A stretch of 64,000 nucleotides of DNA from Fragum whitleyi (GCA_948146395.1 OX411543.1:70298948-70362947), one strand, 5' to 3'. Shown: positions 46,951 through 59,289, numbered from the stretch's first letter. The notes: generated from the letters alone by a model not told the origin. Numbers and translations are program-made.

Positions 46951-47227
46951 CTTTATAAATGTAGTTCAAAAATCAAAATGTTTTGCGCCAAGCCTTTGCA
47001 GTACGCATTGTACACAGGACCCCGTGGCACCGTTTTATAGTCCAAATCAGCAAATATGTCACGGACTACTTTCACCTGCCCTCAAGATCAAAAGAACCGT
47101 ATCCGTAAAAACTAAAAGATGGACCGATAGGCTTTGTGCATTGGACCGAGGATGCACATATGCTCATATTGAGTTGTTGGTATAAACAGAAGGTGAAAAC
47201 AATAATATTTTCTTTGTACAGACTTCT

Positions 47228-47290
47228 GTACTATCACACGAAAAAGGGCCATCAAAGGGGAATTAGTCTATAAAATTTCAGAAAGAAATA
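47228..47290 (+). mobile_element. Family G MITE, end fragment
   Basis: tatcacacgaaaaagggcca (tcaaag) resembles the G terminus. The rest is unmatched. Confidence 0.35.
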
Positions 47291-47380
47291 CTTTCAAGCA
47301 CAGGTCAATCAAATCTGGTGCCATAGATGTGCAAAATAAGGGGATAAGAGTTTAATTTACCGAACGATCCTATGGTCGAT

Positions 47381-47445
47381 GGGTAGAGTGTCGGCCTCGC
47401 GATAAATAGATCCCGGGAATCGAACTCGAGATCTATCTATCGCGC
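47381..47445 (+). mobile_element. tRNA-derived SINE fragment with hairpin
   Basis: A box tggtcgatgggtagagtgtc, anticodon-arm-like ggcctcgcga, B box ggaatcgaactc. The B box sits in the loop of an inverted repeat, gcgataaatagatc / gatctatctatcgc. The stems are too distorted for a functional tRNA. Confidence 0.5.
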
Positions 47446-48299
47446 ATTCTTATATATTATATCTAAATATTGCTTAAACCATGACCAATTTATACAGCAC
47501 TTTTATTGCAATGTATTTTGGTACTATTTTGTAAAAAGGAGATTCAATTTGTAATTTAAGCGTAAAAACGCGTGTAACATGTAACATAAAAGCATCACCG
47601 AAAAATACACATCATCTTGCATTTCTTGTATTTTATACAACTTTTAATGATTGAACTGCTTCGAAAAACATGAAATTTAAACTGGTATGCTACCCATCCT
47701 TTACCAACGAAGATCGATTTTTAACCACAAAGAAGAAAAACATTGAGTTATGCAAACAGTGAAATGTAACATTAAATATATCATAGACGCAACAACCATG
47801 GCGATTTTCCTCTATACTTTTATTAAAAGTGGTATGAATGCATTATTGACTGCAAATGCCTTTTTATATACTCCAAAATTGTCCATTTTAGTGAAACAGG
47901 TCGTAATTACAATAATATATTGTCACTCATATCACAAGATCGTAATTTCCTTGCCACAAATATTAATTCAATATTTTTCGGATTGACCTCGACGAAATTT
48001 GGTACAAAATACACAAAAATCATTTATCATCTTAATAATTTTACAAGTTAATCATGATTACTGCGATAAATCCACGAAGAGATGGGACTTATGAAGATGT
48101 TATTTCTGATACAGATTTACGCTTGCCTGCATCTGAATAAAAATCTAGTGAATCGTGAAGCATTAAGTCATATAAATATATAAAAACCGATACCCTTAAT
48201 AATTGCCCAGAACATCGTGTAGTTTCATTCAAAACCATTTCTGGGAGCTTTAAATAGGTAACGCTCTGATCACCAATTAAACCAATCTTTGTGAATTCA
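47446..48299. other. Unassigned AT-rich sequence
   Basis: No gene or shared repeat recognised. Confidence 0.5.
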
Positions 48300-48395
48300 A
48301 CATCAAAATCTTATTAAAAAAATGACATCCGGAATTGAAATTCTAAGAAAATTCTCAGATGAGAACAAAAAAAGTTTTATAACCTCGAAGAACTA
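48300..48395. mobile_element. Family B MITE, right fragment
   Basis: ttgaaattctaagaaaattc, tcagatgagaac and aagttttataacctcg correspond to the right terminus of family B. Confidence 0.5.
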
Positions 48396-48813
48396 GCTCA
48401 AACAGATAAAAACATGGCCCGTTAGACATGATGGTATGTAAAAAACGAGCATATTGGTAAAGTCTGCAACTTTCATGATAAAGAAACCGAATTTCGGTTT
48501 ATGTTACGGTCAAACTTCAGTTTCTCAACCACAGGGAATTCTCGAACACTAGGGGAAATTAGAACAAGGATCTAGGCCCGGCAGGTGTCGCTGATTATTT
48601 ATCGTGTTCGACCTCGGAAAACTCGTACACCGGGACTGTCGAACTCTCGAACGCATGCTGCAGTCCGGAACCTAAAATCGCTATATATTTTACCTGGAAA
48701 AGGTTCTATCCCTTATTTTTAGATGTCTTATTTAGGTGATTATCACACATTTCATCTCGTAATCCCTTTTTGATGCCTAACTATGCTGTCCTATTTCTAA
48801 CAAAACAAACAAG
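48396..48813. other. Unassigned sequence
   Basis: A perfect short palindrome aaaccgaatttcggttt lies at 48483-48499. No gene recognised. Confidence 0.5.
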
Positions 48814-48900
48814 CCCTGTGTGCAGGATGTCATTACGGTAACCCTTTGCAATATTATATCCCGCTTTGCAAGTGCACTGTTTTTTCATCATGAATGTAGG
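48814..48900. mobile_element. Family A MITE, internally deleted
   Basis: ccctgtgtgcaggatgtcat, cccgctttgcaagtgcactg and ttttttcatcatgaatgtag: both termini are present, most of the right arm is lost. Confidence 0.65.
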
Positions 48901-49077
48901 ACAAGTGTATGACTATTTAAAGCTTCTTCTCGAATTGACAGATCGCTGCTGACAATCAAAAAATCGATTTACCAATTAAAACACTCATTCATAATCGGAT
49001 AACTGACGACCTCCAACATTTTTTTTCAATTAAATTTCAATCATTTACGTGGAGGGCGATTTCGAGCGGGACATATT

Positions 49078-49123
49078 TTCAAAACAGTTTATACCGTGTT
49101 TGCCGTTCTGAACGCAATGTAGG
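49078..49123. mobile_element. Family A MITE, terminal half
   Basis: caaaacagtttataccgtgt (ttgccgttctgaacgca) is the right arm only. It ends about 8 bp before a family C copy. Confidence 0.55.
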
Positions 49124-49130
49124 TTATTGT

Positions 49131-49287
49131 TATTGCCGTTATAGTTCCGCGACGTTTCGGGAGTAACGAACTTTAACAGCATTAACCGAGGTTTCCTAAT
49201 GATTTTCGTTAGGAAACCTCGGATAACATTGTGAAAGAACATGTGGTTCGAAATGTTGCGGAACCATTACGGTTCCACTACCCTTAA
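49131..49287. mobile_element. Family C palindromic MITE, copy 3
   Basis: attgccgttatagttccgcg to aaccattacggttccactac. The central ccgaggtttcctaatg / cgttaggaaacctcgg is the most perfect of the family. Confidence 0.8.
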
Positions 49288-49389
49288 CATATTCTCGGGT
49301 CAAACACAAGTTTAAAATGGCTACGAAAATGAAATATCTTGACTTATGATAATGGAGAAAGAAAAACAATCTTATGTATCTTAGAACAT

Positions 49390-49527
49390 TTAAGGGACAA
49401 AACTTCGCGTTTTGCGATTTTTTTATAAAGGGTATCAAGCTTTGCACGTGAATGCACGTGCCGTGCGAAGCGGGGTATCATTTTTTTAAAAACGTTTAGG
49501 CGCACGTTTGATCCTGAATACAGGGCA
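49390..49527. mobile_element. Family A MITE
   Basis: Central gctttgcacgtgaatgcacg (tgccgtgcgaagcggggtat) and right end gatcctgaatacaggg. The left arm is diverged. Confidence 0.7.
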
Positions 49528-50357
49528 CGTTTCGCTTCGTATATGATGACTCTACGAGAAAAATAGTTCGAACATATTCCCGTCAAAAACAGAGCTATAT
49601 AAATGTCAGATTTTTGCAATTATCATTTATATTGCCCAATATTATCCGCAAATATGTTTTATGTTCGAAGGGTAGCGATTTTATCTATTTTATTTTCTAC
49701 GTTTTCAGTTATAGGTCTTCTTTGCGATACCCTCGGCTTTGTACGACTTTCTCCGCCATATTTGACACTGTTCATTGCGCGATTATCGCGATGACTGATA
49801 TCATTATCCGAGATTTTAATTATACTCGAAACAATCTGGACCACATTTATATAAAAATGACATTATCTGTGAGATGTATCGCTAGAAGTATTTAATAAAA
49901 AAAATGTATCCGGGGTTCATTAAAGTATATGTGATATATTTTTGGGAAATGAAGCAAACACAGCTGGAATTATAGATGACATAAATATGCCAAAGCATAT
50001 AGCTTTATCAAAAAAAGATTACAGTATAGAAATATATGGTAAAATATAGAGTATTTCTGTCAACACACGAACAAATTTGCTAAAATTATAGCCTATACTT
50101 TGTATTTTGACAATCGAAATAAAGGTGAATGTGAAATGATGAACATGTACTCTATATTCAAAGCAGCGTTTTATTTCATGATTTTTTTTAACATTAAGTA
50201 ACTTCAAGAATGATTTGATGATTGTTGCATCCTATGTTTCCTTAAAGCATTTATCTTATTTCTGCATTTGTTGACATCTGCAGTTAGATAAACATATAAA
50301 AAATGTGTTCTTAGAATAAAGCAAATGTTTCAACAAATCTGTTGAAAAGATACAAGA
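49528..50357. other. Unassigned AT-rich sequence
   Basis: Overlapping 60-90 codon frames on both strands at 49600-49895 show no recognisable domain. No gene accepted. Confidence 0.45.
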
Positions 50358-50600
50358 GTCTGTGCGTGACATTTTCAACACTTTCGCATGTGTGCGAAGC
50401 GAAGTCTCTGGCTAGTCTGTGTTTCCACACAGTCTTACTAGACTCTTTGCAATACCCTCTGTAGATAGATAGGGTCTTAATCTCTCTTAAGAATGATAGT
50501 GACTATATTTTTGTACTACGTGACTGTTTATGCTGCTCAAAGTTTTTGCCTTGCGTACATGTCAAATTGATGGAAATGTCAGTCACAGCCTAACAACACA
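50358..50600. mobile_element. Family F MITE, copy
   Basis: TIRs gagtctgtgcgtgacatttt and gatggaaatgtcagtcacag. The internal gtgtttccacacagtcttac and tagatagatagggtctta are present. Confidence 0.8.
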
Positions 50601-51431
50601 GTTTTCCGATGATCCCTTTCTTGCCGTAACCTGTCAAATAAGAATTTTCTTGTTTTTAAGACTACATATTAAATTCCTTGTGAAATAGAAAAAGGGTGGG
50701 AGTAGGACATGTTTTGGATTAAAATGCCACTTTCAGGAATTTAGAACGATCATTAACCAATCGATCTATGAAAAGTGATTCGCAAGCGAATCTCGATTTC
50801 CAATTAACTTTGTTAATAATCCAGGGTATGACTTAAATGAGAGTGATTTATGAAAAACGCATGAGGACAACATAATTCCTAATGAAACGAATTTAAATAT
50901 GGTAAAATGTGTTCGCAGTTTGACCTTAATTAGAGAGATACTGACTCAGCCTACGGACCTTGACTTTGTTATTTGAGGATGCATCACGATTGATTTAACT
51001 TAAGATAATTGTGAAAATACCGAAAAAACGTTTAGTTCTGAATGTATAGATTTGGACAGACAGACACAGTAAAGGATGGACACTCAAATAGTCACCGGTG
51101 AAACAACATATCTCCAACCTTATTGATTTTTTTTTCGATTTTCTGTGGATTCTCTTTTGCCAATTTTAAATAGCACGAACAATTATCATTCCATTTATCT
51201 TAAAGATTGTTAAGAAGGCTTTTAAATCTGCGAACATTTGCCAATTTTCTTTGTACATGACTTTATTCACGCAATAGCACATTTCCTTTCCTTCAAATTA
51301 TCTCATGATTATATACACATTTCGATAAAAGCGTTTGTTTTTTCCAAGAAAGATAGCTAAGTGAGCGAAGAAACTGGTATATGTACAAATAAGAAATCAG
51401 AACAGTTAAATAACATTACATACATGAATTA
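50601..51431. other. Unassigned AT-rich sequence
   Basis: No gene or shared repeat recognised. Confidence 0.5.
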
Positions 51432-51552
51432 ATACACTTTGATATTCCTTGGTTTATTTGACCCGAACCTGATCTCTATGTAAAAATGTTTAAACATCAA
51501 TTACTGAAATATTTTGTCAACTTACAAAATATATCTTTATTTTAATACCGTT
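51432..51552 (+). repeat. Family N repeat, copy 1
   Basis: ccttggtttatttgacccga, acctgatctctatgtaaaaa and gtcaacttacaaaatatatc match 59441-59560 in the same orientation. Ends not defined. Confidence 0.65.
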
Positions 51553-51984
51553 CGCAATTTTATCAATTATCAGTTTTTTATTCATTTTTAAGATAGGCGT
51601 CAAAATAAGATTTATTAAATCGCGCAATCAGCCACGCCTATAAAAAATTTAGAAAGGATGAGCTCTTCTATGAATAGGTCGATCTGCAAATAGTACGAAA
51701 GACCGTTTGGGGTGAGAAGTCTACCTTTTGGAAAGTCGTGAACACATGTAAAGCGAAATAATTCTGCTTCACCCGTACAGTTTATAAAGGCTCTCTCAAA
51801 AATTGAACTTAAACAAAAAAATAATGAGAATAATTTTATAGAGCAGCCACATACTAATGAAAAATTCGGGACAATCACACAAAATGTGAGCATTGACGTT
51901 GGTTGTACGCGCAGACTTTCAATGATTGAGTTTGTACGCGTAAAAATGCCAAAGAATGTTCATTTTGTCTGAAGCCAGTTTGTA
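51553..51984. other. Unassigned sequence
   Basis: A 92-codon minus frame at 51615-51893 is hydrophobic/cysteine-containing but unrecognised and unsupported. Confidence 0.4.
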
Positions 51985-52171
51985 AATATGCGCGTTTTTA
52001 ATCCATTGACGAATGTGTTATTTTCTAAATGTAGAATCTTCAATCTAACTTCCAGTGAAAGAATAATTGAGATGCGACCTCTTGTTGACCAATGCTGGAC
52101 CCAATCTCTTTTTCAATTAGTCATTTTACAGAGTTCCCAGATGGTCCCTTTTTTAGTGACGGGTCACAAAT
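51985..52171. mobile_element. Family G MITE, right half
   Basis: tgctggacccaatctctttt, cattttacagagttcccaga and tggtcccttttttagtgacg with ggtcac match the right half of the 43.5-kb copy. Confidence 0.65.
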
Positions 52172-52607
52172 AAGAAAAAGGAAAAGAAGTGTTTTAAAAA
52201 CACGTGCCGCTGCCAGTTTTGTCCTGATCAGTACACCGTAGAAGGAAAAGTGTTGATGACAGTGTTTATGTTTTAGTCTCATCTCAAACCTCCTTCAGTG
52301 GAGAAGAACCCTTAAATATGTCGCTACAATTTGATGGTTGACTGACTGAAGGAGTAGATATGGCGACAAGTTGATTAAAAATCGCCGATTTTTTCTGCGC
52401 AAGTGGCCAACCCTTTCCGACACAATTTCAAAGGGCATTTCATCAAAAGATTGAATAAAAAGCGATCCTTGCGAGCTGATAGTATAACAATTTCACATAA
52501 TTGCATGGTTCTTTGGGAGGAGGGGGGGGGGGGGGGGGGGGAATCATTTCATTATTTTAAACATATCAATAAAATAATGGTATTTCAATATTTGAAGTGA
52601 TTTGTCC
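52172..52607. other. Unassigned sequence with poly-G
   Basis: A G-run of about 20 (with one early A) lies at 52515-52541. No gene recognised. Confidence 0.5.
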
Positions 52608-52750
52608 TTCGTTCAGGGTTCAAAACGTTCATTGAAAAGTGACAGATTCGATCAAAAGGGTATGCAAATGCTTAAGAAATGTACCAGCTTTGCACATAGG
52701 AATACGCGCAAAGCGGGGGATACAATTTCTTGAATCCTGAACGTAGGACA
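52608..52750. mobile_element. Family A MITE, diverged
   Basis: cgttcagggttcaaaacgtt, central ccagctttgcacataggaat (acgcgcaaagcgggg) and right end ttgaatcctgaacgtagg. Confidence 0.65.
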
Positions 52751-53897
52751 GGGTGTCTGTTTATAATGTGACATGCGGACAGGATGAAGTGCCCTCAATC
52801 CTATCATCGAGGATGTCATGTCAGTAGGAAAACACGTTCTACACGTTTTCAAATACATCATAATCACTGATAAAACTCTTGACAAATTCATTCTTGATTT
52901 CAATGGATATAGATTAGAGACACTTTCGTTCTATAGGAAGTTATGATACGTGATATACCTCAGTTAGACAGCAGATTGTTCAAGGTGACAGGGGAACAGA
53001 CATGCGTATCTTGATGACAAAATTGTCTTTTATAAATACAAAGCTTCGGATAAGATAATGTAAACCAAAAATAGTATTTCTAAATGAAAACCCCTGATGT
53101 GTGTACTCGTCTCGACGAGACAATTCCCACAACAAAGGATTTCTGTAAGCAGATAATTTCAATTTGAAATTTCAAAAAAAAGCCTAACACCTGTATAGGT
53201 AGATTTTGCCAGGTGAGCCGTTAAATCTACCTTTAACGGTAGGTTAAGACAACACATTAGAATAATTTAAAATACCTTTCGAACGAAAGTTATTGCTTGC
53301 CTTAAATCGTAATGTTTACACATACATGTACATTTATAATTTAGGGAAAGAATGAGGTTCAAATCCCATTAGATGCTTTTTAATAAACCCGATATACCCA
53401 TAGTAATGGACTCGGCGTCTACGTCAGAGCTCAGTTTTGAGAATACACCCATATTTGTATCTTTGAATAGTATTTACTATTAAGTATGATATAGAGCTAT
53501 TTTAACACTGGTATAGGTAAACCATGCTATCTGAATGTTTATAAACAGACTTGGACGAGTTGATATAGAAAAATTGGGACCGACGATTTTCTTTCTGTAA
53601 CGGTCTCAAACTATACTGAAAGATTGCAGAAACGCAAAACACTGGCATTTTACCATCCTTTGAATTACACCTGTAAATGTCATGTGTCATAGCGTAAAAG
53701 TAACATGCTTTCGAAACCGACTTCATCGTGAAAAAACCAAAATTGAAACGACAAAAAGCATTGAATATCGATAGGGAGAAAAAGGTGTTTGTCTTGATGA
53801 GTTTCTTTACTCCGTCAGTATTATATGTGATTTCGGTATCACAAGTATACGGCGCAGACGAGGTTCTTTTGACACGTAAGTAAAATGAATTAGACGG
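52751..53897. other. Unassigned sequence
   Basis: A hairpin aggtagattt / aaatctacct lies at about 53196-53232. The longest ATG frame in the window (minus, 53502-54041) crosses from here into the transposon nest and is not accepted as a gene. Confidence 0.4.
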
Positions 53898-53934
53898 AGA
53901 ATAATCGTTTGTTTTAGAGTAAGACCGATTTATA
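53898..53934 (+). mobile_element. Family I element copy 2, left piece
   Basis: agaataatcgtttgttttag (agtaagaccgatttata) matches the arm of copy 1 (atcgtttgttt ... taagatcgattta). It stops exactly at the family J boundary and resumes at 56024. Confidence 0.7.
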
Positions 53935-56023
53935 TACTCAGTTCCAAAAGAAAGTGTGCACTTTTGAATTTTGAATATCTCTGAAAGTATGCAATCTATC
54001 GTCAAGAAATGTCGCATGACTATCCCTAAGAGTTTGTGCAAACGATATTTGAAAACAAAAATAACGCAATGAGCAAACGTTTTCAGCTAAATTGAGATAT
54101 TTGATTTTGCATGCTTTGCATGTGCGACACGTGTTAGACGAATAATTGGTCTGAAAATGCATTCAGTTGTATCTTTGTGGCTTTCCAAAGCATAAAATCA
54201 CATCTTCAATACAATTGTGCGTGATGCTACAGCGTAGTTTGGCTACCAATAAACGTTGTTGTAAGAGACGTAGCAGTAACGTCGGGCTATTTTATGAAAT
54301 TCAGTCATATTTTTGTTTAATTTTAAAATAAAATCGCTGTCTAGGCTAAAACAGCGCACTTTTTTACATCATTTTAAAGCGTCTGAATAGCTCTACCTTA
54401 TAGACACTAAATTCTGATACCCATGGCTGTGAATGAAAAATATTATCAAGTTTATTATGAAAAAACGCAAAAAAGCGCATGTAACGCGTAACATGTTTCT
54501 CTTTCGATACATGTTCAAAATGTCATAAAAGCGCGGATACACTCTCTATCATAATAAAATTTTACACACAGATACACAGAATATTGGGTCTAATGCAGTG
54601 TGAATTTCGAAAGTTTCGGATGAAATTTTACGACAATCTCTTCACGTAATTAAAATAGCGGAAAGTGTAACGCTGCTAAAAATGAAGTAAAAAATGACGA
54701 CTGAAAAATTTCAACGTTAAAATAATCATACAAAATAAAGGAAATTGTCAAATCTAAACACATTTAAGAAAAATGGTCAGACTTTTATTTCTTCAGTTTG
54801 AATTTGGTTTGTTTTCGTCCCTTAATTAAATACAATATTTTCGCGCAAAAAAAGTCTGAAAAAATGTCACGCTTTTTGAAATTACGTCATTTTTTTCCGT
54901 ACCATTTTCGCGAGGAGTTACCAAAATCTTATCAAATGTCGATGAAATTAAATAAGGATTAAACTAGAAAAAATGGTCAGTCTATTATTTCCAAAAATAT
55001 ATAACAATCAATATTTTGTGAATTAAACGCTTAATACGCGAATGCTAAAAAAGTCTGAAAAAATGTCACGCTTTCTCATTTTAATGACGTTTTACTTTGC
55101 GTGCTTCACGTTTAACCGGTTTTTTTTTCGAAATTTTTGGCCAACAGGTCAAGAACTAACCGGAATAAATTGAATAAAAAGTTCTCCTCGGTTTTGATGT
55201 GTTTATAGTACAGCAAGACCAACACTAATACTTTTTTTGTCTTTTTAAATACCAATTTTAGTTTGTCGGAAATTCAATGCTTCTGTTTATATAAAATTAA
55301 TTTTGTTTCGTAATTACAGAGATTCTTCACCCTGAAAATATTTGATACGCCACTGAACATGATAGTTATTCACATTTTTAACCTTCCCTTTTGGTATAAT
55401 TCAAAATATGGCATATAGTTGTTTCACATAAAACGCGTTTGATTTTTCTCCTATTTACGCTACAAAAATAACGTCAAATTACGTTATAATGCTTTATGGT
55501 CTCAGTTCGCTGCGACGTCTCTATAGAATCGAACCCTGTCAGATTAAGAACGTCATTAAAAGTGATTGAGCATTCATGTTCCAATAGAAATCGAGGTCAT
55601 CATTTTGTAAGGTCTTTAATAAGCAAAAGGAGATGTCATAGAACGCCATGGCACCATTCAACGACAAGTTAATGGCCAAACAACGTAGCAATGTCTAACG
55701 TTGACGTACACGTAACATCTGCATAAAAATTAAAACTTTTGTTTGGAAATGGCTTGGAATGGCTTACGAAACTCTGCAAGACAACATCAACACATAGCTT
55801 TTAACATAGAAAGAAAATGTAAGAAGGTCAAATAGCAACAATTTAAGTTCTGCCTGCGCGTATGCAGCATGCGATACTTTATCAAAATCTGATTTGAATT
55901 TTGCTTTCGAAGGGCCTTGACTAAGGTATGGTATCATGTTTACTCCATAATTTCCCTCCAACTTTGTAAAATTCTAGAGAAATGCAAAAAGTGAAAGTGC
56001 ACACTTTCTTATGGAACTCAGTA
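53935..56023 (-). mobile_element. Family J TIR transposon, copy 2, carrying a nested element
   Basis: 2,089 bp with ends tactcagttccaaaagaaag and ctttcttatggaactcagta, flanked by TA. The flanking halves rejoin as the uninterrupted family I sequence seen at 20.93 kb. Without element K and its TA duplication the length is 829 bp, against 825 for copy 1. A 65-codon minus frame at 55764-55961 parallels the copy 1 frame. Confidence 0.85.
54264..55521. mobile_element. Element K, nested inside family J
   Basis: 1,258 bp. Ends agagacgtagcag and ctgcgacgtctc, flanked by TA (54262-54263, 55522-55523). Family J copy 1 has the empty site (a gttgaataaaattgaacc equivalent). Inside, a roughly 135-bp block occurs twice about 200 bp apart (54765-54895, 54962-55095), sharing aaaaagtctgaaaaaatgtc (acgctttt) and aaaatggtcag. 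No protein frame. Confidence 0.75.
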
Positions 56024-56350
56024 TATTTTATTGAATGAACAACATTAAGTATATTTGCACGAGCGGCGGCGCCACCACTGAATGTATAACTTTAGTTGTT
56101 CACGTAGTGAAATATTTGTCGATCTTACAAGAACAACGAACCATTATTCTATTTCTTTAATGCAAAATGGGACAATAATGTCACATATGGCATTTTAAAG
56201 TGCGCCATTTCACACGTGAATGCTTAGCACCGCTTAGAGAATACCAAAGGGGAGAATTGAACGCAAGCCGGGTATATTTTATTGGTAATTTCAATGTACT
56301 ACATGTAAGTGATAATCAACCGTTATTTCTTGATACTCCACCGAAAAAGA
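56024..56350 (+). mobile_element. Family I element copy 2, right piece
   Basis: ttgaatgaacaacattaagt, then gtgaaatatttgtcgatctt, ctatttctttaatgcaaaat and gtgataatcaaccgttattt follow copy 1 in order. The central hairpin is eroded. Confidence 0.7.
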
Positions 56351-57176
56351 TTTGGGATTTTTTTCTCTAATAGAATGTTTTTGTCGATTTTCTATAAGAG
56401 AAAATCTTATATATTTCGTCTGCTGATATATAACGTTGATAGAAATCGGATTTCAAAAATAATGATTGATGAGTTCGCGAACTCTCGCAAACTCTCGTTT
56501 TCCTGATAGATTTTCATTTTCCCTCTCTCTTGACGATTCGTCTGTCTCGGATTTTCGGTGTCAAATTAGAGCCTTAAGACGAGAATATGACCCCTAATCC
56601 CGTTTAATCCTGCGTAATCACGTGTAATGTTATCCTGAAGGTGCGAGGACAGATCCTCAGAGACACAACAATTATCGTTTCTACGAGATAACGCGCGATT
56701 TGGTAACAAAGTCGGATTACTCGGCTATTATCGTATTGAAACACCTAAGCTGTTTGGCATTGTGTCCCAAAGGTCTCGCTCGGATTGGAATCCGCTGATT
56801 TTTGACAATAATCGCTGTATTCAAAGCGAATGTCCGTATTTGGATAAATAAATGGATATTAGATTCAGTTAATTTCGCATCAATTTTCATTTGGTTGTCA
56901 TGGTTTCTCTGTTAGAATAACAGAGCCCGGATTAGAACATGAAGAAACAAACATGTACCGGGCTTTATTAGGATTTGGGGATGTGTATTGAATAATTTTA
57001 ACTTGATATGTATTGCGTTGTTAAATATCGCTCTATATTCTTTTAAAAAGGGAAAATTGTAAAACTTCAGAAATGCCGATGCACAGTTTGATTGATAAGG
57101 GGTCGATTTTCTATAGGTTGAATCTTTCTGAAGTTTTCTTTGATCTTTCACTTGATTGAAAGTTAGTATATACATA
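56351..57176. other. Unassigned sequence
   Basis: Contains taatcccgtttaatcctgcg (56595-56614), two TAATCC motifs 9 bp apart. No gene recognised. Confidence 0.45.
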
Positions 57177-57435
57177 TAACGCGTCATGCGAAAATGGGCC
57201 ATTTGGGAAGTGCGATAAGAGCCGACCCTGTAAGACTGTGAATATGGCAGAGGTTGATTGGGGTCGAAACCTTTCGTACCTGACTGATTTCTGCACACAA
57301 AATGAACACCTACAATCTCGTATAAGAAGTTGGAATGCGTCCCGGTTGACCTGTGCTCAAACGAATCTTTTTTTTTTTCAAATGTTTTTTTCAATGTGTC
57401 CCCAAATGGTTCCTTCTGTGTTACGGGCCACAGTC
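57177..57435. mobile_element. Family G MITE, copy
   Basis: aacgcgtcatgcgaaaatgg (gccatttggg) at the left and caaatggttccttctgtgtt (acgggccaca) at the right. Frames on both strands across it are element sequence. Confidence 0.7.
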
Positions 57436-57576
57436 ACACGAAACAATGTCATCTATAAATTCCGTACAAGAAGTATTAGAGATCCTTTAATTCGGAAATG
57501 AGAGGTAACAATCACCGACCGGTTGACTTCGATCTATCTTTCAATAGGCGCGGAAATACTATTTCATTATCTCAGA

Positions 57577-57640
57577 GCGAAACAGTTGTAACATACATAT
57601 AGGCAGTTACAACTGTTTTCGCGCTGGACCACTGATATAG
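57577..57640. mobile_element. Family E central hairpin
   Basis: gcgaaacagttgtaacatac / ataggcagttacaactgttt (tcgcgc) matches the internal palindrome of family E. The ends of that family were not found around it. Confidence 0.6.
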
Positions 57641-59119
57641 GAATTATGTAAAACGCATTTTTGAGAAAGAGTTCATAACCATGAGATTCGAACAGGGGAT
57701 CGTATTGAGAAATATATACACTGAGCGAAAATAAAAAGTATCAACTCAATAAAACTTCGGATTGCTGCAAAAGTACGTGTACGCAGAAATTGTAAGGAAA
57801 AGATTGCAAATTACGCCCTGACCAATTGGAATTAACTTGAAAAGCTTGCCGTGTTTTAGAGATGACGCTACCAATTTTGTAGGCGTTAACGTAGCAAGGG
57901 GGTGCTATTCAAAAATTGCAGACTCTCAATTTAATTTTTAATTTATTTTTTCACAGTATTTTTGCTGCCAAATGCAACATTAGGGCAGAAGGAATCCTGG
58001 TTAATAAGACATTTTGATGCCTTCTGCTGCCAATATTATGCCAAATGAACACAAACAAACATAAACATCTTATGCAGTTTGAAAGCTCAAGTTTACCAAA
58101 TTCTTTATACACGTTCCTCATCAAGAAAACCAACCCCAAAATTATCTATTTCAGTTTTAAGCTGAGGTTTGCTAACGTTTCGTCATGCCCATTGAAAAGT
58201 CGATTGAATCTCAATGAAAATAGTGCGGCGTAAATCCGTTGAGTTTTAAATGGCATTTGGTTTTTAAAGGTTAAACTATTCATTTTGCTTCCGTTCAAAA
58301 TGGTGGTGAGGAAGTGTTGAAGCGAACGCGTCAACGTGAATGAGCGAATTTGTCTTGACGTCTTTTCACTGGCCATATTGAGTTGGAGAGGGCGAATAAC
58401 AATACTTTTCAATCGGAAATGGTCAGCAAACGTCTATATTGTTCTTCTCTTTCATCTAGAACTCGTAAAATTTACTCAACGTTTGATGATTTTTGATAGT
58501 CTCGTTTCAATACTGTGTGGTACGGAACATAACTATTGCTTGATTTTCTTAACTACGTAGCTTTATAGCTAACATTCATTTGAGAAGTGATTCGAGATCA
58601 AATACGTGGCGTACGTCGACGTAGAAACCAAATATTTCGACATTTCTTGAAAAACACCAAAATGCCAAGTTGCGTGAATAAACACTAATTTGTGAATGAC
58701 AAAACGAATCACTCCTAACACGCTGGTACCTTAAATGATAATTTGGTCATACAAATGAAAACGACATTATTAAATGAAAAGTGGATACTTTCTTTTTTGC
58801 TGATTATAGTTAGGTTGTATACTTATTTCAGATACAAAAATCTAAAGATATTGGCAAAAAGATGAATATATATGGATTACAGACTCTCATTTGTTTGGTA
58901 TTTATTCCTCGACCGGTTTCATTAATTCTTGAGGGGTTACATAAAGTGGATTTTCACTGACATTGACGTCGTAGACGTAGATTTAATGCAAATATATTTT
59001 TCTTATGAAAATTAAGAAATCTTCACGTGCACTTAGTCCTGACCAGGTTCGATATTTATCCAACTTTATAGATGGTCCTTATTTCCGTTACAGTAATTAT
59101 TTTCGATGAAGCAACTTAG
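57641..59119. other. Unassigned sequence
   Basis: A minus frame at 58146-58412 includes an internal Met with MASEKTSRQIRSFTLTRSLQ, but no splice or promoter support was found. No gene accepted. Confidence 0.4.
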
Positions 59120-59289
59120 TTAAGGTAGTGGACCCGTAATAGCTCCGCAACATTTTGGAACTCATGATCTTTCGAAATGTTAAAAGAGGTTAAAGATGAA
59201 TGAAATTATAGGGAAATCTCGGTAAACACTGTAAAAGTTTGCGACTTTCGGATATGTGGGGAACTATTACTAGTTTACCACTTTGATTA
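59120..59289. mobile_element. Family C palindromic MITE, copy 4
   Basis: ttaaggtagtggacccgtaa (tagctccgcaacatttt) at the left and ggggaactattactagttta at the right. The central part is diverged. Confidence 0.75.

Noticed and set aside
53502..54041. Longest ATG open frame (179 codons, minus strand) as a gene
   Set aside because: The first 36 or so codons lie in the right end of transposon J and the next part in the family I fragment. The remainder has no recognisable domain, so the frame as a whole is an artefact of the insertion.
56595..56614. Two TAATCC motifs as a homeodomain enhancer
   Set aside because: Short motifs expected by chance in AT-rich DNA, with no supporting cluster.
56912..57394. 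160-codon minus frame
   Set aside because: More than half of it overlaps a family G MITE, and overlapping frames on the other strand are also open.
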